64,000 bases of DNA from Metellina segmentata. Taxonomy: Eukaryota; Arthropoda; Arachnida; Araneae; Tetragnathidae. This document shows, one piece after another, positions 38,873 through 53,100 of this stretch. The position numbers and the translations under genes are program-made. Position 1 is the first letter of the stretch. Every line of letters starts with the position of its first letter. The notes beneath the pieces were generated by a model. It worked only from the letters and a program-made list of their open reading frames with translations, did not search any database and was not told the origin of the DNA. The stretch spans positions 49,357,509 through 49,421,508 of the forward strand of contig OX375882.1 of NCBI GenBank assembly GCA_947359465.1, given 5' to 3'.

Positions 38873-41800
38873 TTATTAGTAAATTTCAGTTTTAAAAGGA
38901 AATAGAAGTTCAAGATATTTTAAACTGCAGAAATTATATTCTTAATTTGGTAATGAATGTTAGATTTAAGAAAAATTTAAAGGGATTACATAAACACATC
39001 AAATAGTCTGATATACAAATCGTAATTCTAAAATTCCTATAATAAATTATATCTATACACATCAGACAATCAATGACAATATACAAGTCACCTATGAAAC
39101 AGATTCAGAAATTAATAGACAGTAAGAAAGGAAAGTGAAAAATCTTATTAGGCAGTATTTTAATAAAAGGCATTCATTTAAATTTTGAATTTTTTAGTAA
39201 AATAATTTAAGAGGTACTGAAAGATAGTAAAACCTGATATCAAAATAAGATAATTTTTATAAGACATTAAATAAAGGTTAATTTCTATGAGAGGTACTTG
39301 CAACAAATAAACCTAAAACAATAAAAGTAAGTGTTCGGCTAATCAAAATAGAATTTTCACATATTGAAACACTGATATCTCAAATTTAAGTTTGTGTTAA
39401 GATTATTTTAGTTTTCAAATATTCAACATTAAAAATACTTGAGTTATCAATATTTTCATAAGGCATAAACAGATAGGAACTAGTTTTTAGGTGCTAAACA
39501 TTTTCCCCCCAAAGCTTTTTGAAAGATGGTTTTCATATGTATTGCAAAAGACGAGGAACTTGTCTTTGTATCTGTTTCATTTTGCAAAATTATCAGTAAT
39601 TGTGTACTTCATATCCCACACAGATAAATTTTATACATCAGGAAAGCCACAGTACGGAAGACAGTATATATAGGAAAATATCTTAATTCAAATCTGTATT
39701 GAAAATGCTAGCATTGAGTATTTTTAAAGTTATATTTAAGATAGTAACCTAGTAAATTTATTAGATTGGACATTGGTTTTTAAATTTGATTATAAAAACG
39801 TGGATATTTGGATTATATGCAAGGTAATCAACACAATAATATTTGCAAATAATAACAATCTCAAATCCTTTCAGCAAATTATTTGTAGTTAAAATGTTAA
39901 AAACAACCACTTTTAAAACAGTTATGTATTAAATATCAATTTAAACTATATCGATATAGTTAGAAACACAATTTATTATTTTTGAAAAATCAAGTTGATT
40001 AAACTTAATTGACAAGAATTGATAAAAAACCCTTAATAGAAATGCCTCCTACATTGATTTCGCAAAATGTTTTTTTTTTTAATTTGCTTCCAGGAATTTT
40101 TTAGTTGTTACTTTTCAGAAATTATGTTATAAATAAATGGACATTATTTAATGGTAGTAGCTGTTTTAAGGGTTTAAACGCACAAGGTCCTCCAAATGAC
40201 CTTTTAGAAAAGTATTGTAAAATTATGAGAGAAATATTGCAGAATTTTACACATTTGGGATTGTAGAGACTTAGCAATAATGATTAATGATACATTTAAT
40301 GTATTATGATTAGGTAATATGAATAACTAAAATCCATTGGTTAAAGAAAAGTTATAAATAAATGCATAAATATGCCAGAGTAAATTTCAAGTTACGAAAT
40401 GAAATATCAACAATGTCAAAAAACATTAACAAATGCTTTCAAAATAATGGATGATAGTTCTAAAAAGATTAAATCTTTTTTTGCAGCAAATAGTAAAAAA
40501 TAATTAAACTGAAATCCAATAGCACAGTTGAATTAATTTCACATATATATATGAACATAAAATTACAAATATTCTTTGCATAGATTAAGTCGTATTTTGA
40601 GCATTTTATATACATTTATAAATTTCTTACTTTCTCTAAAATGTAATCTACAAAGCATACATATCTAATTTTGAAAATATCACTGAATGAGTAGAATAGT
40701 ATAAAAGATTACTATTTGTTTTAGTTGATTAACATAAAATGCTTCATTTAGAACTATACTCCTAAGAGCGTTCGTGCACACACCAATTACCTAATACGTA
40801 ATTATCGGAGTGACTGTGTTCAGGCACGGTCTCTTGTACATTGCGTTCGATTTTAATCGGAGATCTATGTCACTTACGTTTGAACATGATGAAATTGTAT
40901 TAAACGATTTTCTACTTTTTTAGTAGCTTAGTTAAAATTATAGCTAAAGTGAACATGTGTGTATCATTTAAACAAAAAGAGAAATTGTTATTTTGTACTT
41001 GCAAAAGTGTAGAAATTATAGACGCCTTTTGATTCATCCACTTATAGCCAAATGATATGTTCAAGGAGCTATTCATACAATGTTTCATAAGCTCAGTAAA
41101 TAATACAAGTTTTAACACTCATTTTTGTACTGTATCAATAATTTAAAACAGGGGGAGCCGATTACTGTAACTAAAAGGCAGATGAATATGTAAACTGCAA
41201 TTCTGGAATGCGAAGTGCAGATACAATGGATATTTATCGGTTCAGTTTAGCAGACCGTCTGACAGTTCAAAATGTCGGATAGCGTTTTTGGCGGATCCGA
41301 TAATACCAGACAGTTGTGTCTGCAAGGAACCAATATAAAACAATGTAATTTGAAAGTGTCCAACTATCGTACAATTATCGGTGTGAGTGTACAAACGCTC
41401 TAAGGGTTCAAATCTGACATTAAACAATAAAGAGCAATTTAATGAACAGATCATTCCTAAATATCTAATGCAATAAAAACTCTCTAATACAGACCCAACT
41501 TTAAAGGTAAGTAGTAGGTTAATTTATGTGGTACTCAAGCAACACAAAGGGCTATGTTCTCACTTTAAAGAACAATTGAAAGGAGAATACCCCCAATCTC
41601 TAATTAAAAAAAAAAAAAACTAAAATCACCATCCATGACTTTTTTCTACCATAAAGAATTTGTTGAACTTTCTCTTAAGATTAGAACTGTGCACATCTCT
41701 TATAAGTTGTAGAAATTCAGATAATTAATTCATATACAGCACAAGAGTTTGCTTTAGAGAGATTTTATTGTTGTTACAGTAAAACCTTGATTGTCCAAGC

Positions 41801-43983
41801 TCTGATTAACTCAGTGTTCAGTTAATATCAAGTCAAATTTGATAGTGAGCTGTTGTTTTTAAATACTTAAAAAAAAACTTCAAGCACAAGCATGCACACT
41901 TTATCCAAAGAGATGGGACAGTACTGTAAAACAGAAGACTTCAGGACTTTTTCCAAGAGTTTAAAAAGTACATAACTCATGTCTAGATTTATTGTGAAAT
42001 TATTACAATAAATTCATACTGTCAAATCATAGTATGAATTATTCTTAATTCTAGCTCTATGAATTTTCCGCTACAGTACCTTTTTTCTGTAATTCGTAGA
42101 TTGTCTTGTGTTACAATGTCCACATGGTTATCCTCAGCCTCACTATCTTGGATAATTAAGGTTCTACTGCTTTACATACCAAACAAAAGTTTTATTCAAT
42201 GAAGCAAGTCACGAAAGAGTCTTTAAGCAAGAGCAAGAATCTTCAAATAAGTCTCGAGTGTTGCAAGGTACAAATATTACATACATTAGTTATTACAGAA
42301 AGCCCTTCAAGTGTGTGAAAAGTGAATAAGTCTATAATTCACCATCAATTGTACATACTTTGAAGTTCATTCATAATTATACACTTGTTTATTGCTTTTA
42401 AAAATCATAGCTTAAAGTTTTTCTACATTGCATAGATGTATATAAAGTGTAAGTATCACACTTGTAAGGAAATATAACATGCTAATTCATAAATCACACT
42501 TCCATGAAGTAAAATACAAGTAATACAAAATTTTTATGATAATGTCATTGGAACTGAATCAGTGCTTTAATATGATTGAAAAAAATTTTCAAGTAAAGTT
42601 GCACTGATTTTTAAAGTCAGAGTGCAGTTTCAATATGTATAACTTTAGCTGGATTTGTTTGTAAGTATACTCCCTTAGCATAACCAAAAGCTTATAAAGT
42701 GTTGTGTAAAACTGTTTTTAGTTCATTCTTTCAATTATTTTGGAATTCATGCATTTGAATTTCTGTATTGGAGTAATAAGCTTTACAAATAAAGAAAACC
42801 GATAAATACATTACATTTGTGCAAAGTAATTTCTTGAAATTGCAAGTTGCAAAACCGGAAAAATGAATTGTATTATAAAAGTTTTAAAGATACAGTAAAA
42901 GCATTGAATGCCCAGGTGATAGCCTGGACATATTTAAATACATATTAAAAGCCGTTTCAACTATAACATAAAGCAAAGATAATTTTAATGAAAAAATGAC
43001 ATTTTTTGTGGTAACATACTTTAAATTTAAACTGCAAGTAAAACACAAGCAAAACTACAGCACTAAATTTTCCAGAAAAAAATCCTTTTTTTTAGTGGGC
43101 AATTTTGTTGGTAGTGTAATTCGTCTTACTTATCCAACATAAAGTCGTTTATAATTTCCATTTCTTCATAAATTTTCAAGCACATTGTATATTTAAAATT
43201 TTTAATCATACAACACAATTTAAGTAGTAACTTATCATTCAGCAGATTCTATTTTAAACATATGTTTCACGACTCATTCTTATCACATGTAGAATGCATA
43301 TTATTTTATACTGCAATGCATATTCAGTAATAACCTGTCACTGCAAAATTAAATGGACGTTTTCAAGACACATATTGCTATTTTATCTTAAAAACAATTT
43401 ACGCTAAATTTATGTTTAGGTCAAACATTTCCCATTGTTCAAATTTGGAAAAAATATACACAATGTTGAGAAAAACATCTACTCTGCTATTATAAGGTGA
43501 CATAAGTGCAAAAATTATCGGCTACATCAATGTTACAAGTATTAGCATGGGCCACTTCATAGCAACTCAATTTCAGAATTTTGTAGATATTTTAACAAGG
43601 TTTGGAAAGCATTCCTGTCATACTGAATTAGGATCATTTTAGGAAAATACATGGCTTCATTTCACTAAGAATGAATGTACATTCTTAAGTAGAAAAAGAA
43701 TATAAATTGATATCATGATTCAACTCTTTCATGTTTTTAAAATAGATTTTTGAGTCTACATTAAATAGGAAATTTCTGATGAAAGAATTGTAGAAATGTA
43801 ACAAATTGTTTTCAAAATTCTCTTTAAAATACAATGAAGTTAAATTAAATTTGTACTTTGCACCTGCTTATAGTATATGCATCAAAAGAAATTCTGACAC
43901 AAATTCACCTTTGAGCACAGCAAGATCACCATCATGACAAAGTCTCAACTTCTATAATAAATAAAAAAAACGAACAATCCTAG
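38873..43983. other. long non-coding AT-rich region
   Basis: No exon seen on either strand. It begins directly after the stop codon of the minus-strand YEATS2-like gene (43984), so part is that gene's 3' untranslated region. An SINE S1 scrap (GTGGTACTCAAGCAACACAA) lies near 41531-41560 and a Harbinger-type MITE at 40766-41400. Confidence 0.45.
40766..41400. mobile_element. PIF/Harbinger-type MITE, 635 bp
   Basis: Inverted termini GAGCGTTCGTGCACACACC (left) and, in reverse, GAGCGTTTGTACACTCACAC (right), flanked on both sides by TAA (40763-40765 and 41401-41403). A three-base TWA duplication is typical of PIF/Harbinger. No transposase inside. Confidence 0.75.
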
Positions 43984-44101
43984 TCAGGTATCACCTCTTG
44001 CTTCTTTGGGAACACCTAGGGAACTATTCGTTAGGAAGTCAAACTGCGGAGTTGCTTTGACGGCAGAATATACATCGGATACTGTTATTTCTTCTGGACA
44101 C
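43984..44101 (-). CDS. YEATS2-like gene, last coding exon
   Basis: Acceptor TATTTATTTTAG. Encodes CPEEITVSDVYSAVKATPQF, DFLTNSSLG and ends PKEARGDT-stop. Confidence 0.9.
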
Positions 44102-47100
44102 CTAAAATAAATAACATTATCAGAAAATAATACATTTTAGCTCTCTTGACAAACACAAAGAAGTAAAAGAACTTACAGTTGACCGCCCATTCTATTGTAA
44201 CCCTCATTTACGGATGATCTGATTAAATCGGTAGCAAGTTGGCGACAGGCCTGCAAAATGAGAGATGGATGTTGTCAAATACAAACTGTTGGTAGACACT
44301 TAAATTTACTTACTGACTAAAATAAAAGCGTTTATGATAACAATACAATTAAATTACACACATAGATTGTATGCAAGAGTTACAATGGGAAGTAAAATTT
44401 TTAAGATATAACTTTTTTAAACATGGTTGGTTTTACGGAGCAAAGGTCATATTTAGCCCAGCTGCACCAAATCTCTAATATTATAAAAGGAAATGTTTCT
44501 TTGTTTCTTGTGATCAAAGTCCTGACGAATCTATGGCACTTACAGTAATGATATTTGGCACACAGGTAGTCCACATTTTTCGCAATTTTAGGGTCGAGGC
44601 GAATTTTAAAATTTAATCTAGAACATTTTAAAATGAACTTATTAAAATTTAATCATTATTGAATGCAACAGCATAGAAGCAACACCTGCTACAAGAGGTG
44701 TTGATAAATGTGATCTGATTCTAAATTTATTAATTTCCGTTTCGATTTTACGGTGAGGAATGATTTTCCAGCCAGACGATAAAAACAAAATCTTTTAACT
44801 GGTGTCACTTAGTTCTTTTGTCTATCTCCTAGACCGTTAAAGATAGAGTAAAAATTACAATGGATTTGAAATCTGCGGAAAATTTCACTTTCGATTGATA
44901 CCTAATAATATGATTTTCTTTAAATTGAATATATCTTTTATATTTTTGCAAGAGAGATTGTGACGTCACCATGAACTTTCTCTTTCCAAAAATAAACAGA
45001 TTGCATCTTCTGCCCTTCGCATTAAAAAAAAAAAAAACAGATTACATTTCCTGCCTTATTTCATTTGAGCGAATGAAAGCAAAAATAAAAAACATATTGA
45101 CTGGGAATGGAAAGTTTGTTTTCGTAAAATCGAAATCGTTAAAGATAGATTAAAAATTTCAACGGATTTGAAATCTGCGCAAAATTTTACACCAGATTAA
45201 TACTTTACATCTCAAAGTTGCCCATGGTGTTGGTTTGCGAAACCAGGGGACAATGCCAGGCTAGCTATGTAGTGGTGTCAAATAAATGGATGTATACACA
45301 AAAAGAAAGTTTTACTGATGCAGATAAGAAAAATGCACCTGCTGGGAATCAAACTCTTTAAAACACAGGATTCTTAGCTAGCAAAAAAAACCAGGTTATT
45401 GCAGTTCAGTATTAAAAAATCATTGACAAATTTTATTTAATTCAGGTTTACAAAATAACTAAAACAAGGTTGCCACAACTGAAGCACTCGCAACATAGTA
45501 GCTTTAATTCTGAAATAAAGTAGCAAGACACCTAAAATGCAAAATGAGTTCAGGTAGATTGAAACAGGTGTTGGAGTACTCATCACAAGCATAAATCTGA
45601 AAATTGCAAGGTCACAGATGTTTATTTAGTGATGAAATCTGAATTTTTTACAAAGTCAGTTCCACCCGCTTAACATAATATTGGTATATAAATTTTTAAA
45701 TTGTATGATACAAGCATCTACGCTATAAACAACTTATTTTGAAAATTTCATACCGATTCTGACAGTACTGTCCAAAAAACTTTCATATTAGAAAATAAAA
45801 GTGCCAAATTAGACATGAATGCACAATAAAAGTCTTTCCGAAAGTAACTTTATTGTTAACAGCTGTTGTAAGATTGGTTGTAGTGTCAAATTGATACTAC
45901 TGATTTTGAAATATTTTAAGAGTTAATTGGTGCCAAAAGTATATATGAATCGGTTGTTTGAGAAACCCCACCCCATAAGTCAGGTGAGAACAATTTTTGG
46001 GAAATCGAGAAAAAACTGTTTCTGTGTTAACCGACAACCTCTATATTATTATTTCTAATAAAATGTATTGTTTGGAGCTAAATGCAATCTTTGGAGCTAA
46101 ATGCTCAATGGAGGTCTCAAAAGATAAATAATTAAATTATTATGGATTTTTAAAGTCAGTTGACTTATGGGGGTTTTCAAATGCATATACTCCTGGCAAA
46201 AAGTAATTGTATTCAAAACTGTATAAAACAAAAAGTACACTTAGTACACCTCAAATATGCATTCTAAAACAAGTAGAAACATTAAATAAATATGAAACAC
46301 CAATAAGATTATTTAGTTCTATGAATAAGAGTGGTATAAATGGTGAAATAAAATTTATTCATCAGTAGCATCAGTAAATAAATATGAAACACCAATAAGA
46401 TTATTTAGTTCTATGAATAAGAGTGGTATAAATGGTGAAATAAAATTTATTCATCAGTAGCGTAGTTCTCTGGCAACTCAGAATCAGATGTACCTGTAGA
46501 ACACTGGTAAACTATCTCTATGTAGAATGCCTGAATGTTTTCTTCATTTGGAATGTATTTTATCAGTTTATTTATGTCTTCAATTTTTTCTTGTTGATGG
46601 GGATTTTCCCACTTGGATATATGGGTTCATTTGGGAGTGATAGAAGCAGCTTTTTATTGTTAAACCGAAAAGTGTGGTTGCAAAACCCATCATTAAAAGG
46701 TTTGGCGATTTTGGAACTTTACGCCTATAAGTCACTTTTTTCTGGAATTCGAGTTTTCGGTAAAAATCTATTCTTTAGAGGTAGACGAATCTTTTAGAAG
46801 TGAAAAACCACAAGTCAGGTCATTCTACATAGAGTTGGCTCATACGAAAGTTTTTGTTTGTTCGAGAAAGCCCATAAATCACTGATTTATGGGCTTTCTC
46901 AAATAAACAAAGCCCTGTACCGTCATGTAAGAATTAGACGAACAGCTGGTTTATAATTAAAGTATTTATTTAGATAAATTAAATATTTACATTTAAATTT
47001 ACAAGATTAATTAAGGGCACAGCCATCGACCATCGAAAACCTGCCTGGAGCCAAAGTAACAATGGCAAACAGACGTCTGTCTCTCGTTGAATCTAGAATC

Positions 47101-50100
47101 AGTCTTTTTCTCAAATCCACGTTCGCTTGTTTTTACAGAACTGCAGCTGCCAACGAGAGGGGGTGAATTCCCAGCCCTGGCAAGAGATGTTTATGTCCTC
47201 CGCAGAACTCAAGACACCCCCACACAGATGCAAAAACCGTTTGTAACCGACTTGGGTTCCCAACAGCAAATCTTCATCCCAGACATGGGATTAGGGAACC
47301 GACGGAAACTCCAGCTGTGTCAATAGATCAAACGGAACGCCGGGTCGCCGATGAGAAAATAATCTCTTTCGGTATTTTGTCAAAACCCGCATGTGCAAAG
47401 TCTGAAGTTGTTTTTTGTCACCGTCTGGCTGTTGAGCACATTCCAGCGTCCACGTGTTAGAGGAAAGGGTCGGCTAGTACCATATGGTACAGCCCATACC
47501 ATACGATACATTTTTACCGAAAACTCGATTTCGACAAAAAGGGACTTATGGGGTTTCTCAAACAACCGATTCAAATACAAAGACTGTAAAAGTAATCTGT
47601 AAAAAAAATCACAATTTCTGAAAAGTTTCAAAAATTCCTAAAGTGGAATTTATTTTTGGAAACATTCGTGAAGTGAAAAGTTGTCAGTCAACAGGATTTA
47701 GAAATAGTATTGAAGAGTTGCCTTTTAGTTTCTTGTGGTAACCCTGTTATACTTGTGCCAAATAAAGTCAAACATGCAAAATAGTGTCAAACATGCAGAT
47801 ATTTAAGCTGATTTTATCGATTAATTTTCAATTAAAGCATCAATTAAAATGAACTTTACCACCAAAACGTATGATTCAGCAATTTCAAAAAGTTTTTTAA
47901 AATAAAAGTTTTTGAATGCAAAATAAGTGTTTAGATGGATTAGTTTTCAAAAATAACTTACAGCTAATATCATTTCTTCTACAACAGGTGCACATATGGA
48001 AGGTTCCACTTCTAATGGATTAATACAAACTTTCATCTAAAAGTAAAGGACAAGCAAATTAAAATGCAGCTACACAAAAATTACAGCATAATTTTATGAC
48101 AACAAACCTACAGCAATCTGTGTACTGTCCATTTAAAATTCACTTTAGTAATTATTTATTTTTTAAGTAAAATATTCTTGCATCATCACTTACATTGTAA
48201 TACAATTGTAATTTATTCAATGATATTTAAAATGAGAAAACTTTACATAGGGATAAACAATTTTATACCAATTCAAATCTGAAAGTGAAACATTTGACCA
48301 TATATATGTACCCACATGTAATCAAGACAATTAGAGAATTTTGTTGAAAACATACACAATAGTTTCTTTCGAGTATCTGCCTTTTTCATTTAGTTTGTGG
48401 ATTCAAATGCTTTTATGATTTTAAAATAGCTGTCCTGATCAGAAAATCAACCATGCCAAAAATCACACAGCCCTGCTATTTTTTTAAAACGAAGTTACTT
48501 ATTTAATACAGTACAAGTTTAAGAAATTGAAGTGCATTTACTTGTGATGCAATTTCTTTGACATATACACATGCTTCACTAGAGGGGGGCAAATGTAAAT
48601 TCGTTTGTTGGTTTTGATTATTTTTCACTGTTGAGATTTTATCATCAGGTACTTCAAGGATTTCGATTTCCTCATCCTCACCCAATACATTAAACCTTGA
48701 ATCTTCTTCTTTAAGGGTAGAAACAAGATCTTCAGCATTGCTAACAGAGCACAGTTCAACACCTATAAAGAAAAAATTTGAAACTTTATTTGTTTTTCCC
48801 AATGGTATGTATATAAAAATTCACAACAGATGGATTTGAAAAATTCTTCATACAATAGAGCATAATGTGTATTTCATGGATGTTTTAGTGCAATTGGGCG
48901 ATACCACAGTAACTTACGTTACATTTAGACAAGTATACTGATCTTGAAGTGTAAATATATTAGCAAAGAATAATGGAAAACAAAATATTCACTTGAATTG
49001 TTCAACAAACTAATAAAAAGCTTAACTTGGATGGAAACGTTATTAATTTACTGATATTTTTAAGTTTAGAGAATTAAATTTAATGGTGTAACTTACTTTA
49101 CAGTAAAGAGGAATAACAGAAAAGGTTCATGAACATTTGAATAAATTTCTGTTCAACCTGATATAGTTTGACAAGTATATACATTCCTTTCTTGAGCCTT
49201 TCATAATTGCATAGAGTCATGCAGTTTTTTAACTGTCATTCATCAATTAAATTTAATACAATTTTTTTTAAGTAACTTATGTTGCATTAACTTACAAAAC
49301 ACTTCTTAATTTTTCTAATTCCAATTCAAAAATCTAACTAATCTAAAAACCTAACTAAGTTCAACTACATTCTAAAAAACAATTAGTACCTACGAAAGAA
49401 CTTGAGACTTTTTTTAATCTAAAATTATATAAAATATATCGATTACTATTATTTTATTTTTTCCAAGTTTTTCCCTTTCAGCATGGAATGACCAATTGTG
49501 GTTTGAATTGGGAAAGGCCACTCTTTCAATTTGGGAAGTGTTATTAACGAGCCAAATTCATATTACTTACATTGTAATCGAGTAAAGTAAGATGCACGAT
49601 TAAGTTATACTGTCTAAAATTAAAAAGGCATTGTAATCAAATTCACATGAAATCTAACTACCTTTTCTTTCAATCAAGTACAATAAAGGGATTGTACTCA
49701 AGTACAGAAACCCTCAGTATATTATACTTCTCAGGGACAAGAAAAAGTGCAATACATCGAGGGTTGGGGAAAATATACTTAGAAATAAAGGTACAAATTA
49801 TAAATTAAATTACTGCATTAAGAAATCTTTATCTAAAATTTCTTTTACTAAGTAATTTTTTGATTAAATCTCACAGAGTTTTCGCAAGAGATTGTGATGT
49901 CACGCTGATTGGATCTCTTCGCAATTCGAATTTACTCGCAATGATCATTACCCGTTATACAATAGGCTACGAATTCCCATTTGATTTGGGAAGCCAACCA
50001 ACACCACAGGCAACGCTGTTATGGCTGTTATCCAATAGGCTATGAATTTCATAGCAATCACCGAGGGTTAGCGAGTAGTGGTCACACCTGACCCCACGAA

Positions 50101-53100
50101 AAGAAATGTCACTCACTGGCAAGTGGCTAGTTGAATAGATACATAGAGATTTTAATAAAACAAAATTAATTTGAAAATAATCATCTAAGCTGATGATGGA
50201 AACGGATTGTGCATGGCATAACAAAAGAAAAGTGAAATTTTAAGCACAATCGGCTGTTGAGTATGTCACCCGGATACAAAGAGAAAAAAATTATAAAGAA
50301 TAGAAAAATTACTTTTGTTTTCGGTCAGCGGCTAAATACAATGCAAGTCCCAAATTTCCAGTTTTCAAACGACTTTTCCCAATTTATAAAATTTCCTGAC
50401 TGTTCGTGGTCGTCTAGCACTCTGGTGAGATCTTTTCCTCCTATGTTTTTTTCAACCAATCGTGTGTTTTTTTCGGAACTGAAAACCGATTGCTTTAAAT
50501 TTTCAAAGTAGAATCACTCCCAAAAATCTTCAAAACTGTTCTTTATTCAACTTTACAGGGATAGTTTTTACAAAGAATTAGAAGCATAAAAAAGCTAGAT
50601 TTAACAAAATTGGAACACATCGGGTTGACTCTATTAATTAAAATAAATAATCTTTAGATTTTTTTTTATTCATCTACAAACTGTTAAAAATACACTTCCA
50701 CATAATTATAATAAATTTTTAAAACACTGCACTCGCGGTTAACTGATTAAAACAAAATTAACTAACATTTTATGATTGTATTCATCTAGCACGGCAACTA
50801 TTTTGTGCATTGCGAGAGCCTTTAGCAAAATAGTTGCCTTGCTAGACAAACCTGAATACGATCACAAAATGTTAATTTATTTTGCGACTTGCTAAAACCA
50901 CTCGCAAGTCGAAAAAAGACAGATTTTCATGGGTTTTCGAATTTTTAAAGTGTATCAAGAGCGATCAACGATTTGTATAACCTAAGAAACCTTGCACATA
51001 TGTTTCTGCTTAACTTTATCACTAAGTCACATTTTACGCATGTGTATAGCAATGATTCTTTCAAGGATAGAACGCTTTGTCTTTCTCCCATCCTTCCAAC
51101 GGCGGTGACTCGCGAATGCGCAGTACTCTTTTGGCACGAAATACAGGACGGAACGGTCAGAATTCCGGATTCCAGCGATTTTCTATCGAGTAGTCAAACA
51201 GAAACGTGCTGTTTTTATGTTTTGTCACATTTTATTTTTGCTCAGAATATTATTTTTCAGGAGATAAAAAGAAATATCAGGAGAAAAACACAATTTTCAG
51301 GAGTTTTCAGGGCTCTTAGGGAAGAAAAAGGAGCAAAATTCATGAGTTTATCAGCAGGCATATGAACCCTGCCAGGGTATAAGCAGCAACACTATATGAT
51401 AGAACATTTTTGGAACAGAAAAACCGTATCACTCACTTTCAAGACACCTACATCATTTTTATCAATTCAATGTAAGAAAAATGCTTGAAGCAAGTAACTA
51501 TTAAAGTCTCAATTAAACTGAAAAAACAGAAATTTCATTCGATGTTTGCAAATTAAAAATTAATCTTGAACAAGGGGAAAAAAAAAGAGTGATACAGATG
51601 AATTCAAAATATATCAATGTGCAATATAATGAAGGGTAACTACGACAAATTAAAAAAATAACTATGATGCAATTTTAAATACCCTCGAAATAACAAGGGA
51701 ATGATTGCTGTATTGCAGAGGCTCAATTGTGTTTAATATTTGCACTACTTCAATGGTTAGACATCCTTGCTCATTCAAACATAAAATTTAGATGTGTCGA
51801 GTACTAGAAGTAGTGGCTGGATGTTCAGATACACTGATGCCATATTAGAGCATCGCAAATCATTTTCAGAAAGTCAAAGGCTTTCATTCGAACTGTTCAA
51901 TTGCAACTCATACCAGGGTGGCAACAAAATCCTTGAAAAAAAAGTTCCCTGATATTTCCATGATAGTCTCACAAAAATTTCCCTGATTTAACAATTCCCT
52001 TAAGAAATGTTATAATCCTCGATTGGTATCGATATACGTTATCCACGCAACACTATTTTTAAATATTTAGGCTCAGAGGGTGTAAAAGGATCATTCTCCA
52101 CAAATATTTTATGTTTTTTTCTAGATATTTTAATTGTTATTGTTTGGAACCCTTAATGGAACTCTTAAAATTTCAAATAAAAAAAACTGGAGAAAAAATT
52201 AAAAATATTTTGACTAAGGAACTTTTTACACCTGAACCTTCATTGTCATACTATTCATCGAAACCAAATGCAGATATACATAAATAATTCTACAAAAATG
52301 TAATTGCAAACAAAAATAATTAATTTAATACACAAAAAAATATCATTTGTTGCACAAATTTCAAATTGTATCCCACAAGCCTCAAGGCAACAAAACACTA
52401 AAAAAACGAAAAACACACGAAAAAAACCTGCGGCGGCGGTTTCTGCAGTGTTAAAAATTTACGACATTATGGTTCTTTTTTCGAATTACAATTTCAGCGA
52501 ATACGATTTATTCGATTCACAAAAGCACTCATAATCGCGCATCTCAAAATAGAACAAACGATAATAATAGCTGTTTAAATTGTCAAAATTTCCCTGATTT
52601 TTTGTAAAATTTGGAAATTTTCCCTGAGATTTCCCTGATTTTTCCAGAAATAAAAAATTCCCTGAGAATTCCCTGATTTCCAGGTTTTGTTACCACCCTG
52701 CATACCCAACATAACAAAAGATTTCACAATAATCAATGAATCTTGATCTTTATTTCTGAATATCCTAAGTATACCATGAGTCAGATTTCCCAGCAAAACA
52801 AAATATTACATTTTAAAATGACTAATTTGTTTAAAAGGTTCTTTAAGCACACATAAAAACAATTTTTCTGCAAATGAAAAAACTGTTACAAATTCAGAAA
52901 AACACAAAAATTCCCAACGATATTTTGGAGAAGACAGTCGGCCTTTTTTTGCCAAGCAAATTTTGGATAGAAAGAGACAAGTATGCATGGTCTTCAGACA
53001 CAAATATTTACTGAATATATTACCACATTTTCTAAAACTGGCATTAAAATAATCTAAGCTTACCTGCCCACTTGGGTTCGGGTAAGAGTGTCAACTTATC

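Larger units (their letters stand above)
45946..47573. mobile_element. 1.6-kb element with terminal inverted repeats
   Basis: Left end TGAATCGGTTGTTTGAGAAA then CCCCA; right end is its inverse (TTTCTCAAACAACCGATTCA). Variants of the same terminus recur inside: at 46160 (GACTTATGGGGGTTTTCAAA) and as a perfect palindrome at 46864-46900. The interior at 47030-47480 is GC-richer with an open plus frame 47087-47326 of unknown character. No transposase family could be named. Confidence 0.65.

Noticed and set aside
47087..47326. Plus-strand open frame in a GC-richer island
   Set aside because: No recognisable motif and inside a TIR element; may be a transposon scrap but cannot be named.
50973..51365. 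130-codon plus-strand open frame
   Set aside because: No domain, overlaps repeat-like TCAGGAG text and reads as low-complexity in part.
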